Shown one piece after another: positions 43,361 through 57,305 of a stretch of 64,000 nt of DNA; within the stretch, counting starts at the first letter, position 1, and every line of letters starts with the position of its first letter. The notes beneath the pieces were generated by a model that saw only the letters and a program-made list of their open reading frames with translations, made no database searches and was not told where the DNA came from. The translations under genes were made by a program, and so were the position numbers. This DNA comes from Ascaris suum (lineage: Eukaryota > Nematoda > Chromadorea > Rhabditida > Ascarididae): positions 6,558,520-6,622,519 of the forward strand of contig CM024176.1 in NCBI GenBank assembly GCA_013433145.1. The letters run 5' to 3'.

Positions 43361-46232
43361 CACTGTAACCCGATATGGTCCAATTATGCCCAACTAATCC
43401 CATCAGACTTCTAAGTGATTCCTTATTACATTCTAATCGCTTAATATATACTCACTTTGCTACGTTGTACTATTCCTGACTGATTCATGCAAAAGGATCA
43501 CATCAATTACATTTGATCTCGATAATATGGTCATCGTCTTTATCAATAAACGATTGCCAAGCATTTTGCAATGCCCTTCACATATGAAATTATGGAGCCA
43601 AGATGGCGGTTGGCGAATTTAGAATACCGGACGGTGGAATTCTATGCATTGTTCCCAACCTGTGATGGAGAAGCTTAGTTGAAATATTTTTGAAGCAAAT
43701 CACCGAGAACAATGATAATAGCCAACAGTGATACAATCATACCATTGCAACAGGGATGCAGATGGATGCCATAATCACTCTCATTTTACGTCGATAATTG
43801 ATGTCACGCTCGTTTGAAGAGATTTTGCTTTGAAAACAGCTAGTGGTTAGCGAAAAATTACTGCGCTAAAATTGTGCAAGCGGGTTATGCTAAAAAAATG
43901 AAGATAACTTTTTGAGAATTACCTTCGATCACTGAACTTTTCATCTACGGTGTGCTATCCTATCAAATTCCCCTTTTATTTATTGCCTGTCTCTTGACTG
44001 ATTACAGAGGGGTTTAGCACAGTGACAGATTTATTTGTAAAGCATAATGACCTACTTTTGGCTTATTGGTGGTTTTCAGCCGACTCAACAAGCAAGCCGT
44101 TCAAAATAGTATTTTCATGAAGACATATATATCGAGCGCGTTGTTGATTACAAATTCCTGCTATGTTTTACTATTTTGATTATTATTATCTAAGGAAGTT
44201 GTATGATTGATTGCTAACTGGGATAAAGAGTGTACTACTGAAACAAATTAGAAGTGCGCCAGTGAGTCCGGCACGATATGTGCTTTTTTTAATCTCACCT
44301 ACGTGGCCAACAAGTTTCAGAAGTTGCAAAGAACAGTATGTAGGCAAAATAATGTACGCATATCCTGATTGTCGGGCATAACGTATAAGAAAAAATTCGA
44401 TTGATAGTGGCAGATAATTTGTTTTTTTTTTTTTTTGGTTCATATGCTGGTTTATTTTGGCTTTGCAAAGGTTTGCTTTCATTCGATTTGTTACTACCTC
44501 GCTTGTCTCCAATTGTATTTTAACTGTTTGATTAGTCGAAAGAGTATGGCAGCGTCCGATAAGTGAGCAAAAAACAAAATTTAATGAGAGTGAAATTTAT
44601 CTAATATTATTGGTCTTATTCATAAAACATCGATTCAAAGAGAGTATTTAAATGATGCCATTGTTATATTGCACTTTTTAGAGCGATATTCCCAATTCCG
44701 ACGTAATGACAGCTCTTATCAATGATCAAACAGAAGGTGGACAAGTATGCTAGATTAGGCGTTGCCACGATAAACGCTGTTTTTGTGAAATTCCTTCGCA
44801 GTATTGAGTGCAACGATGTTTATAGTCCCCATTTAAGCACCCTTACCTGTAACTATACTCAGTTCGTTGGGTTTGAAACGATAACTGCATCTCCTCTCTT
44901 TTCTTTTGATTTCTTTTAGATGCTTAAATGCTTTGCGTTCCTAACAAAAAGCCGCGTCTAATAAAGGAATGCTTTATATTAAGGAATTTATTTGTTTTTT
45001 CAAATAACTGCTCAACAGGCCTTCTATAATTGGCAAACTACGCAAGTTAACAACCGTAAAAAGATCATCGAAAATCATTTCAAGCCATGGAAAAATATGT
45101 AGATGACACCTTTGTTATGCTAGCTTCTTTATCATTTCTCCTAGTGAACAACAACATTCATCAAAGCACATGCCCAGATATTTTTTTATAGTTAACCATT
45201 TACAGTTCTTTTCTCTTCCAACATAAAAAAAAACAAATAAATAAAACATACCCGACAATGCACCGAAGTTCTTACGGATATGATCGCTCAATTGAATCAT
45301 CTAAGAAAAATTCGGTCCTCTAAGAAAGATTTGTTCTTTTTCTGTGCCGATCGGCGCAAAATGAAAATCAGATTGAGAATCGAATCACTCGCAATATACG
45401 TAAAAAAATTTCGCCACATTTTTTAGCGAAAATCACTTTTTCTCATTTCGATAGATCAGCTCCAATACTGATATTGGAGATTGCTCGGCTGGGCACAGTT
45501 CATTTACCATTTTTTATTTCTGCGGCTTCAATGCTTTCTAAGTGTAATCTCGTAGAGAGAAGTGCTAGGCATTTACAAACACATAGGTCTCACAGCTTCA
45601 ACGTCGCTGTAGTACCCTTGCAGAGTTGCAAATTTACACAATTCATGAAGAGTAACTGTGCAAATCGGAACTATTCGCTAAAAGAAATGCGAGAGAATGC
45701 CAGAAGGCACGGCACCTATATGCGATTTTTTAATCTGCAGCCAACCGCTTTCATGAATTATCCATAATAAATAATAAATACACGTAATAATATATCCATA
45801 TTCTATTCGAATCAATGTATTGGCAGAAATCTTCTTTCGCTAACTCATTAATTTTCTACACATTTTTCGTTCCGATCAACTGCGGAATATCCATGCATGC
45901 GCAGTGTTTCTGACACTCTTAAATGCCTTCGATCATCCACGATATTAAACGACAGCACAAAATGTGAGCATACATCTAAGAGTACACTTCTCGAATTTCC
46001 AACCGAATCTTCACTTGTTCCGAATAAAGTCGTAATGACGGACATGAAGACATTCAAATATGAACACGCTCATAGATGTAGTATCACCTATGATTTGCTC
46101 AGAAATGCGAGTTTTCAAAAGAATATAAGAAATGAGCTAGAAGAATGTGTGAGACGTTTCGAAGAAGAAAGCATGGGCGCAGTTCTCTCAAAGTTATTGA
46201 TATTATAGTACTTCGATTCATTAAATTTGCAA
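43361..46232. other. Intergenic DNA before the carboxypeptidase gene
   Basis: Mostly non-coding. A plus-strand open frame at 45474-45767 ends directly at clustered AATAAA hexamers and might be a terminal exon, but no upstream partner was found. Confidence 0.5.
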
Positions 46233-46241
46233 TTTGCAGCT
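46233..46241 (+). promoter_or_regulatory. Probable spliced-leader trans-splice acceptor
   Basis: TTTGCAG ends at 46239, two bases before the ATG at 46242, and no upstream in-frame exon is needed. In nematodes an acceptor this close to the start codon usually receives a spliced leader. The leader itself is not encoded here, so the call rests on position and consensus. Confidence 0.55.
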
Positions 46242-49200
46242 ATGTTTTCGCTTACATACACCGTGCTTGTGACCCTCTCATATCTCGTTTCATTCATCGC
46301 GGCGATAGGCGAGGATGATCTCGTCATACTACCAAATGTCACTTTCACTTACAACTTCAAAACGTATAGTGGTTATCTCTACGGAGATGCAACAGGAACT
46401 CATAAATTGTTTTACTGGTAAAAGTATTTATCGTTTTATGTAAAATATTTATTCAGTTGTTAACATCATCATACATTAGAGAGTAATTATTCGCATAAAT
46501 TAATATGCAAATTTACGAAGTTTTTTATTTGTTAAGCTGAGAATTCGATTGAATGTATGAAACCCACTCAGTAAGGAGTGAGGGAATGTAGACTCTTATA
46601 TGACATTGAGCCTTCGGCAAGCTATAATAGGTGTATTGTGAGAAGCATTCAGCTAACAATCATTACGCATGTTCGGATGAACTCAACGTAGCTGTGGGAA
46701 AATAGTACCGTACTGCAGCGGTGTTGTGAAGAATCATAGATCATAAAATCTAAAATTTTTCATGCGGTCTTTGAACGAGACGCTGGTCGACGCGGCTTTG
46801 TTTTTTGTGAGTCAGTCTGAATTATCAGTTAGGCGTCTTGCCAAATTGCTATCCTCTCGATTATCGATCTACAATAACAAATACAGAAAAAAGTTGGAAG
46901 CACTCTAATCACGTAATATGCAAACTCGTTTGCATCATACTGATAAGATGTTATGCCTATGATAAGGAAGGTGCAGTAGACATTAAAAAGGCACTAAAAT
47001 AAAGCTGATATTGCATGGAAAACTTCGAGTCGTAAAATGATTGTCAGTGGGTGAACTGTTTCACTCTTCAATTACCTTATCAGTAGCGCGAAAGAGTTTC
47101 TTTATGATGAAACCGAGAGAAAGGAATGAAGAAGGAGAGCCACGAAATGAGAGATAGGTCTAGTCGCCACCAGAAAATTTTTGGCCAAGCTTCATCGCAG
47201 CATACTTGTAGGTTAGCAGAATCTCAAGGAAATCCTGCCACTGATCCTCTATTGTTATGGTTAAATGGTGGTCCCGGATGCAGTTCATTAGGGGGCGCTT
47301 TCGAAGAGCTCGGACCGTTTCATGTGAATCGTGACGGCCATTCACTTTACGAGAATATCTATGCTTGGAATAAGGTGAGTGGACAGACGTCAGTGTTTTG
47401 TGATTAACGACCAAATTTGAATAAACAAATTCCCCTTCAGAGAAGCGCCGATCCTAGGGTGTGGTACTACTACATTTCCCATGAATGTGCTCATAACAAT
47501 TTCTCCGTTTATGAAATTTATGAAGAATAAAAAAATGAAGAATTAGAGAATCCTTCAATAAGGTTATACTTTTCTACTCAGGAACAGTCTATTTATAAAA
47601 ATTTCGGAGACAATAAAGTAGCGCAGTGGTGAGGAATCAATGCGTTTAGTGAAACGACGAATCGCATACTGCATCAAACAAGTCGACGTGCTTGTTCAAT
47701 AGTCTTTTTATAATTGAGTTGCAAAGTAGTTCATCGCTTTTCCCTGTTAATAAGAAGTGTATGCATGTGTCCTTGAATACCACAAGCATGAAGTTTCATA
47801 ATAGTGTTCCGATTCCCGAGCCAATTTACGAGCTGTCCTTTAAAGCATTCATGCTTGCAAGTAGGCTTATGTTTGCACTCCGCTTCATTTTTCTAGCACC
47901 ATCGTGAAGAATCAACAAAGGAGCGGGAGAAAGAGAAAACGAATGGATAACAGTCGTCAGAAGTGACGTCATAGTGATCTGAGATGTTGTGCATAAGCAC
48001 CATTCCTTTCTGAGCTCGTTCAATGTTTCTAAAGGGAGGTCACCTCGGAATTAATATTTTGGAGGTCACCTCGGAATCATCGGGTGCATATAAATGCAAA
48101 TTTATTTGGGGTTATGATCGTGAAATTACAGAATGCGAACGTCTTATTTCTGGAATCACCTGCTGGTGTTGGCTTCTCGTACCTCACTACCAACGTGAAC
48201 GCCTTTGATGCTAGAGGAGATGACGCTACAGCAGGTTATACATACACGTTTAATAAAAGTAATGCTTAGAACTGCGTGGAAACAGTCTTTAGCAGTACGT
48301 AAAGTTTTTTATTCTCGGTTTTAAACTCAAATAATTCCTCCGAGAGTTCAACAGATTTTTCAGTGGTTATAAAAAGCACCAGTGAGGAATCAGTGCATTT
48401 AATAATACTTTGAATCGCCTAATGCATGAAAAAATTCGAGGGAAAATCCAATTGGATCGATAATTGGTCGATGAAAGTTTCTTTTGCCTGTAGTAGTCAT
48501 ATAAATAGATTTTCTTGCGAGTGTTTCGTTCACTTTCAGAAGCAAATTTTAACGCACTCAACGATTTTTTCACACGAGTTCATCCGATCTATAAAAACCG
48601 AACATTCTTCATCACCGGAGAATCGTATGCGGGAATCTATTTGCCCACTCTTGCTCGTCTCATCATCCGCAGTATTAATGCCAATAATTTCAGCAACCCC
48701 AATTTTCAGGTGAGTTATTTTTCAGCCTCGAGAACAGTTGCTTTCTCGGTGAGTAAGTAGTCTATTCATTGCTGAGTTTATGATACTCAACAACAATGAA
48801 GCCTCAGGCGACTCTGAGGAATGTTCACTCCCTACTACGCCTTAAAGATGTGTGAAAGGCTGCAAAATTACTGAAGAATACACGAAACAAAAATTTCTAT
48901 AGTTGCTTATATGTTCGTGAGGCAAACGACAAGCGCGGATTTCTAAGCGAATTTATTTCCGCTCTTTTTATGATTGCTGTTTCGATACGTTCTCCATAAT
49001 TTAGTCAGTAGTTTTTGGAAGGGCCGAGTGCTTTAAGCTATGGATTAGTCCCGTTTCTTGCGTCTAAGAAGACCTGCCAATGATGTCTCGTATCGTTTTT
49101 GTCGATGTTTGTTTCGCAAACATCCGCGCTAGATCGGCACGCCCCGATAGCCAAAGCTGAAAAGAGAAACTCTTCAGGGTGTAGCGATAGGAAATGGTTG

Positions 49201-52200
49201 GATGAATGTACAACTGCAGACGAATTCATATCTGCTTTGGAGCAATTATCATGGCATCATTGGAGTTGAGTAAGTAAAACTTTTTAATTTCTTGTTCTTA
49301 AATGCAACTTTCCAAGAAAAAAACTCACCCAATGAGAAGACATTCAAAGAATAATATTTAAATTTACTGCAAATTACATTTCCTACTGAAAAGCAGTTTT
49401 AAATTTACTGCATTGCGGCAAGGCAACTCTTCAATCGTACATTTCGGAATTAGCGATAATTGTTTCAAAACAGATTTCATTTGAATCATTTGAAATTGAT
49501 TGTTTGTTTTCAATGGAGGAAAGTTTTTCTTCCAACAAATGAAAAATCCTCGCACAATGGAATAGAAATTTTTCACAGCAGACTTTCAAATTCAATTAAT
49601 ATGCACAAACGATACCTCTTGTGACGATTTCATGCAAGTGCGACAATTACTTTAATATAACTTCACGAATGAATTCTCCAAGGAAACTTTTATTGAAAAG
49701 TCGAACGCCAATTCATTTGATACGTTTCTTTTTAGCGAATGGAAGGTAATAAAGAATGCATGTTGCCAGAACAATTCCGATGTGGATACATGTGACTTCT
49801 ACGGTCAAGTGGTCTGGGATATAAAAACATCGAAAACAACTCAACTCGTGGATACTTGCTGGAGTTTGGTTAGTCTCGTTTATGTTCGGCTCGATCGCAA
49901 TGCTGGCAAGAAACGAAAAACTTCTGAAAACTCAACACTACTGAGATTTAGGGAGTATGATATGCTATAGCTATCAATTTCTATACGTTCAGCGAAACAG
50001 CTGAGCAATTTTTGTGTACTCAATAAAAATATAAATCATTTATTGCTGAGTTACAGATGTGGCGCATGGCAAATAAGGCTCAGCGGTTTTAAAAGAACGA
50101 TTCCTTTTCGTTTTCTATTCGAACTAGTGAATGTCACTCGTAGCTCAGGTTGAATAAAAAATAAATTGCGAGGAACGCCAGCTATTCCAGAATTATCTCA
50201 TTTAGCGGTGTGCTGATCGCTCTTTTAATGCGCCCTTTCCTTATTTCATGCGCATCAAATTTTTGACCATATCATTTTCCACTGTTTGAGGAAATACTAT
50301 AAAATAATTTAAAAATGACGTCATTTCCAGCTTTTATAGAACTCCATAAAAATATGTTCTTTAAGATACATCCAAAACAGTCTGTTTGAGCGCTGATGAG
50401 AATTCAGCATAGATCATGCATCGAATCTTAACATTGTAACCATATTTCTTCATGTCTGATAAATTCTAGATAGAGGAAGAAATATTTAGGAATCATAATT
50501 AAATAAACTGCGCTAATAGAAAAGCATATGTCTCCGGAATAGTTTACAGAGGTACTTTGCCATCGGAAACCTATTTTTCCAGTTATTTTCAATTCATTTT
50601 CAGGTGAAGCAGTTCTATGAGTTGCCTGGAAAGTGAGTGCTTATTTTTGTAAGTTTCCTTGTTGGAGTAACTTTCGATTAGAGTCCACCTGCTCAAAACC
50701 CACACAATGGACAAAACGTTATGTGCACCTGTATTCGGCGTCTCTCTTGCTGAAATACGAATGACAGAATTACATCTTATAGCATCAGCTAGTTCTCTAT
50801 GCTTCTCGTGTTATTTTCGTGCTTCCATGCAGTGGAGTCTGACTTAATTCACTTATATTGATAGAAGCACATATGTCTTTTGCATAGAATGCTTGCTTTT
50901 AGAACTTAATATCTTTTATTATCAATATTATTGGCCGGAATTTGCTTTCAACCGGATTCAAATGACAGCAGCAACCCATTGCTGTACTAATGAACTCGAA
51001 AGTTTTTGTTTTCATCCCCTCCGATGCAGATAGCAATTATTGTATTTTATAAACTCTACACATCGCAGCGTCATCATTGTTCATGTCAGGCGCTTCGATG
51101 ATCAACATTCGCGTTTGAAAGTGGACCCAATATGAGATCTTTTTTGACATTTCCGCAGACAATAACTCCCATAAATTCGTTTCGCCAAAAAATAGGGAAG
51201 AATTTTGTCGCTTTTGCTGAATCAGTTGAATATTTTCACAATATTTTTTGACATGATCGATGAAATACAATTTGCAGTTATGATCCGTACAATTTCTATC
51301 AAGACTGCTATCAAACAATATCGTTACGAAAAGCAGCAAATTTCCACCGAAGGGCAATCTTAGCAGAAGCGAAAGCACTGAACACTGTTGTAAGCCGATA
51401 TTTTATCAGTAGTTACAATATCGCAACAAAATATATACGCTAAAAGTGGCCAAGAAGTATTTACCACCTTAGATGACCGCTAGAAATTCGACTTTTGATT
51501 TTGTCTGCAGAAATCATCCAAGTGAACAGTTCTTTTCATACAGGGATGTTTTCATTAGGAGAGCACTCTCAAATTATTCTCAAGAGAAAATCCGCACAAT
51601 AGTTCTGGGCATGGCGAAAGTACTTGCATAATTTCAATTTCTAGTTATAAAGAAACAATATTCTTAGTTGCCCTTTCGAGTGGATTTTTTTAATCGTTGG
51701 AATTTTTGAAGGCTGATCTCAATTACGATTCGACGGATAGCCAGAATGGATTTCCGTGTTGGGATGATGACGTTACTCATGTCTACTTGAACGAGCTTGA
51801 AGTTATGAAAGCACTGCATATCGACGATGCTTGGATACAAGGAAGGCGAATACACTGGGAAGTTTGCAAGTGAGCATCTCAATAGATTGCCACGCTTCAG
51901 TGATTACCTTTCGTCATTCAGCAATAGTAAATTCTGAAAGTGCATGGTCGCCTCCTAGAGGCATGTGAGAAGCATTTATTCCGCAGATTCTGTAGCCAGT
52001 TATTTTATGCTTATGTTAAAATTGCACAGTGACAGAATCATGTTCAAATACTGTCGCATCGAAAAAAGGATAGAATGACCAATTACAAGAATTCCTTCTC
52101 TCCCGACTACCTGCAATTTTTCTATTGGAAAATGGTGGAAATTGCGCCTGTGAGTAAAATTTCATTTCATTGGCTGAATTTTCCTTATCTTTTCTGAAAT

Positions 52201-55200
52201 TCTCAAAAAATTCTCAAAAAATGAATCCTTCCCTTATTATTGAGCTAGGTATGCTAACATATTCGTATGGCCAGCGTATTGTCTCAAACTTTAGAAAGGC
52301 AGCACATTAGCATGCATATTTATTATCGACTTGGCGAAAACGCAGCTTTTATGATACTACTTCTTGAAAACAATTCTTATTCGTTAAGAAGATTGCAAAA
52401 AGTTTACCAGTAATAAACAAGTTCACGAATACTTTACTGGGCGATACCATCATTAATGATTGCTTTTTAACAAAAGCTCTTCAGCGCTTTACTCTTAAAT
52501 GGTGATTTACAGTGATCAGCTCAACGAAGAGTATCTTCGTGAATATACCGATACAACTCAAGTTTTTACGGAGATTATCAACGAAGTTAAGGTTATGTAA
52601 TATTGAAATTCTTATGAACATATAGTGTTGAGTAACGAACAACTATGTTTTTGATGTGGTGCAACTATGGTGCGACCATCCATGTGGCGTAACTCTCTTC
52701 CAAGGACCCAAATTTTTGCGCTTCATTCCAGAGAAACAAACCATGACTTTAAAATATAATTCAATACGTCAGGCTACAAGAGCGAGTTCTGCCTATGGTA
52801 TCTCAAAATGGGAGAGGATTTCTGAAAGTGTTGAGTTCAGCGTCAGTAAAACAGAACGCTTCGATCAGTTGCCCCGGTCGGAAAGGATGAACTGGCAGAA
52901 GACAAGTTTATGTAGTCGATCGACGGGAAATTGGGGAGCAAAGATAAAGCACTCTTTTTAATTTAGAGATAATACTTTAAGCAAAAAAATAAGCAAGGTG
53001 CAAGACAGAGAGCGATTTGGCAGAGAGAGGAGCACTACGGAGCCAGAGCTCCATTATAAAGCAATTTGACTTGGGGTTGATGCCAAAGAAACCAGTGAGC
53101 GGTATATCAAGGAAAGGAAGAGTGGGTGGGGGAGAAGCGATGAATCGAACGATGTGTCGAAAATGCTGCAGAGTGTACGAAGCTTACCGCTTTGAAAACT
53201 CATTGTTTCGTGCACAATCACCGCATTTTACCTCGATGTGTCACCTACTAATTACAAACGTTCTGCATCATACTCTTTCGACTCGAATAAATTTTAGGAA
53301 GGTTTCAGATTTGGGTTCTACGTGACCACTTTTTAATATGAGGCTTCTGTAGGCAGTTTCCTTGCTTTCCATGCTTCTAAAACTTTGATTTCTTCTCCGA
53401 CTTCGGTGAAGGCCATTTCCTCATGGTCTCTAGTTCTACTCATGGCTACTCACAATGAATTGGCATGTGTTGTATCTATGTATCTATGCATATCGCTGCT
53501 ATACGCTGCATTACACGTGAACTTCTCGTTGGGCAAATATTGTTGGGAGGACAAATAAACAAATCTCCTCTGCAGATTCCCGATTTTCGAATTCTTGTCT
53601 ATAATGGCGACTTGGATACGGTATGCGATTTCCTCGGCGATGCATGGCATATTAGCGCACTCGCTAAACAACTTCGTATGCAGGTTAACTATTGCTGCAA
53701 CGTTTGTCATACGTCTCAAATTGAATTCTCTAAGGAAACAGTTTTTCTTCTACAGTTTCAGAGTGGCAATATGTACTGCATTTGAAATGCTGCATTTGGC
53801 AAGTTGAATACTATGTGGTTTTTCTCACAAGCTGATTACCTCGAGCATCAGATTGTAGTCATAATCAGCACTACTACGGCGAATCTATTGAAGAGCTGAA
53901 GATTTTTTTCAAATTCTATTGGTAAAACTCAAAGTATTTTTCTCGAATAAAAGTTAGGGTAGGGAATTTTTATTGCTCTTTGTGAAACCTTCAAGCGGCT
54001 CTCGTGCCGACAAAGATGCGCACGCTTGTCAACGCGTAATCATGGATTACGTTTTCGTTCACTTCGGTGTTTGATTTAATCATTTTATTTCGTTTTGCTT
54101 TATCAGTAGCAAGTATAATAAATCCTTGGTGAATATTAAGAAAATTCGCTAAAGGGAAGCTCACGTAGAAAATACCCGAATTGCGAACTTTCTGTGAAGG
54201 CCTTGGAGGACTTCGAATAAAGAGGTCGGACTAAAAATCAAAAGAAAAATGCTGTCGTTTGAAACGAGAGATTTCGTAGGCGTCGAAATTTCCGGGGTAG
54301 GGGCCTTCGAGCTAATTTCGAAACTAGTGAAATTCTGGGGTTGAGGATTTCAGGTCATCAAAATCGGAGTTCCCAGACGTTTGAGATGGTAGGATGTTCA
54401 AGGCTGAAGGCGAAGCTGTATCATTGGTCAATACGACCGCAAGCATCCAGCCTTCTTGTTCTGGGAAATTAAGGAACAAGAAACCATGTTTTCCGTCAAT
54501 GTGACGATCTACCCAAGTCATCTTCATTGAACACGTGCATCTTCAGTGATTGTCGCTGAAGTATTACGTTAAGGTTATAGGAAAGATTAAAATCAACTGA
54601 CACAAACGCAGTCCAGGAAGTGCTGCACAGTTCCACTTTAACTTGCTTAGTTAGTCAGAAAGGAATCAAACGAACTGATGAAAGCGTCCTTTCCTGTCGC
54701 TTTCGACTACAAGCTGTTCTGTTTTCATAGATGTGCAATTGCAGTCGACTAACCGAGTTCAATGGAGTTTCCGCAATCAGCTCGTTGGATTCGTTCAACG
54801 GTACTACAACAATCGTACCGCAATAGACGTACTCACGGTCAAGGTTGGTTTCTTGGTCGTGAATGGTTCCAAGAGGATAAAAGAGATTGAGGCACAAAAG
54901 TATCAAAAGTTTTTATGTTTTGCAAACGAAACTTTAGCGCCTGAAACAATTGCATTCATTGTGGTCTCAATAAAAGCGACTAGATTAATTGAGCGCAAAG
55001 TGATATCTAATCCATGAAGTGATTTAATACGTTTCCAGATTCAGCAGTGAAAGAATTATCGATCTTTTTCCTCATATAAAGGTGAAGTGGAATTGTTTTT
55101 ATCATCTGATATTTTAAAAGGCTGGTGAAGCTCGAGTTTTTAAACGAAACGAGTGCCTTGCCTACTGCTCATTCATGTGTTCTTCCGACAACCAACTGTT

Positions 55201-56272
55201 GTGTCGACCCGGCTGTCGCCATTTTCCGTGTCGAGTTGTTCGTGCACATAACTTCATGAGCCATGCTAAGGTTTAATCAGACTTAGCGAATTAGAGACAG
55301 ACGAAACATCGGACAATGACGATCGATTCCCTTTTGTTTGTTTTGCCTGTTGTAAGATTTTGTCGAAGGAAGCAACTGTCAGATCTGTTTTACTGAGCAC
55401 TGCTAATTCTATAAAAACTTCACTGCAGGGGGCAGGACATTTTGTACCTAAAGACAGACCGGGTCCTTCACTTCAAATGCTCACTAATTTCATTCGAAAT
55501 AATGCCAACTATTCGTCGATCAATGGATTCGATCCGACGCCGCACATTAATACCAATCGTAAGCATTTGAGCTGCTATACTGTAGTATACTGCTCTGGGC
55601 GTATACTGCTCGCTTTGCTTTTTCAATCTTTTTTTTTGATTTTATGATTTTGCTCCATTCATGCTTATTTGCACTCACATTTCTTTGATCATCGATGGTA
55701 GCTAGTAGCAGTGAACTGCAATATGTGGATGGTTTAATTTTTGGATACTGAAGCTCTTATGACATAGTTTCATTTAGTGAATAAACCTTGCTATGAACCT
55801 CTAGGAATATAGTGCAAAGTGACGCATCTGTTTGCTTCGCGTAAGTTTATCTGTGATTATTGGCAGTCCCGTATGAAAAGTCCCGGAGGATGGAAGGAAG
55901 AAGCAGCGCGATCTTAGGCATAGCCAGCACTGAATACCTCAAATTGAATTTCGCCATATTATCTTTGAATGCCACTGCAGTAACTCACTCCAGGTTTGAG
56001 TTGAGCAGAGACACCATGCGTGAATATATATGCCAGTCAAGCTGTCGCAGCCGTGTTTCTAATGATAACAAGTGTAAAACGTATGAAATGTTGCACCACA
56101 ACAAAACCGCTTTATTTGCAGCAACTACATTTCCTTCGTGGGCGACCACGTCGAATTCAGCACCCGTCACGATCAAAGTAGAACGCTTCCTCGAATTGGG
56201 TCTTTCCGCGATTTCGCTTATTCTGTGCAAATTCTTTTAAAGTTAACCGAATCATATAAAGTGCAGAAATAA
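46242..56272 (+). CDS. Secreted serine carboxypeptidase, peptidase family S10 (cathepsin A-like)
   Basis: Fifteen exons join in phase: 46242-46417, 47212-47374, 48132-48234, 48540-48709, 49178-49269, 49736-49868, 50604-50632, 51278-51389, 51712-51869, 52513-52591, 53576-53683, 54745-54843, 55429-55558, 55867-55993, 56122-56272. The product is 609 residues. A signal peptide occupies roughly the first 22 residues ([21 protein letters not shown]). NGGPGCSS (77-84) is the oxyanion-hole motif. Ser176 in GESYAG, Asp419 in YNGDLDTVC and His478 in [13 protein letters not shown] complete the triad. Several N-glycosylation sequons are present. The enzyme should remove C-terminal amino acids in an acidic compartment or after secretion (family knowledge); in parasites a digestive role is possible (inference). 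Odd: about 90 residues follow the usual C-terminus, beginning after HINTN and containing [12 protein letters not shown]. They are spliced to the body in phase but match no domain I know. Exons 14 and 15 are the least certain part. Confidence 0.93.
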
Positions 56273-56273
56273 A
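56268..56273 (+). terminator. Possible poly(A) signal overlapping the carboxypeptidase stop
   Basis: AATAAA overlaps the TAA at 56270-56272. A signal at the stop codon would give a minimal 3' UTR. It is AT-rich enough to be chance, but it is the first such hexamer after the last supported exon. Confidence 0.35.
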
Positions 56274-57305
56274 TGGTATTTAGTCCAGGTGTTCCTCGAC
56301 ACTGCAGTGTTCGGATGTTTTGGATTCTTCTCTGAGGCGGGAAAGCGCCTTTCTAAGATGAGAATGCAGCAAGGCCAATCTGGAACCCTTTCCCTTTCCT
56401 TCCCTTCAACCGTTCTTAAGGCGGAAATCTCACTGTATAGCAAAAGTGCTTGACTTCCTGCTTGTTGTGGTATTAAATACACGCTCTTTGGAACGTTTTA
56501 CCTTGCCAGTAAAGTATCTAGAAATTATCAATGATATCAATGCATACTATTGGCTTGCTAATCAAGCTTTAAAAATTCCTCGAAGGTTTTGCACAGTAAC
56601 TCGAATGCTCTTTGCTTATACTTTATGAAAATATCGAGTAGTTTTGGTGTCACTCAACGTTAAACAATAACTTGTGCAGATCCGTTAAATAACGATATCT
56701 TTGAAGCGTTACGCTTACTGCGTCAAACATGTTCGCAAGCCATGAACGGTCGCATAAAAGCGTTGTTTTATATCATTAGCCAAATATTCTTCATTTATGA
56801 GGATTTTTGAAAAAATAGCGACAAAGTGGAGACCCTTTCTTCTACAAAAATAATGTTTTCTGTGATATCATTAGCCAGGAACGCACCAGTTCTTTGACTG
56901 ACTCAGCTAGCATTCTTACGAACTCCTTCGGAATGTCCGCCCGTCACTGATCCAAACAGGCGATAGTCACTGGAAGTAAGGTAAACGTTACACGAGAAAC
57001 TGGAAAACCCAAATTTCAATCACTGGACTAAGGCAATACACTCATCACTGCTGCCAATAGTTACAGCGCCCCATATGCGTTATCGTGAAGCGGAAGAATG
57101 TCCTAATGCGATGGCAGGCCCTGCCAGCTTCATCTTCGCCTATAACAGCGCAGACATCGCACTGCGCCGAGCTTTATTGATTGTTGCACCGTTTTCCTCA
57201 TAGTTTGATCTACTAGCCAAACCATTCATGCTTCAGAAAACAGCAAATTACTTTTCTGGTCCTTTCGGCCTGCCAGGGATGAGGGAGACAATGGGAGCAA
57301 AATTA

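Noticed and set aside
48426..48713. Overlapping 95-codon frame across carboxypeptidase exon 4
   Set aside because: It is the shifted shadow of the exon that encodes the GESYAG active-site Ser.
54324..54527. Minus-strand 67-codon frame inside a carboxypeptidase intron
   Set aside because: The composition looks plausible, but there is no recognisable domain, splice partner or poly(A) signal.
55860..56240. Unspliced 126-codon frame at the carboxypeptidase 3' end
   Set aside because: Splicing 55993 to 56122 is in phase and uses good donor and acceptor sites. Read-through remains possible but is less likely.
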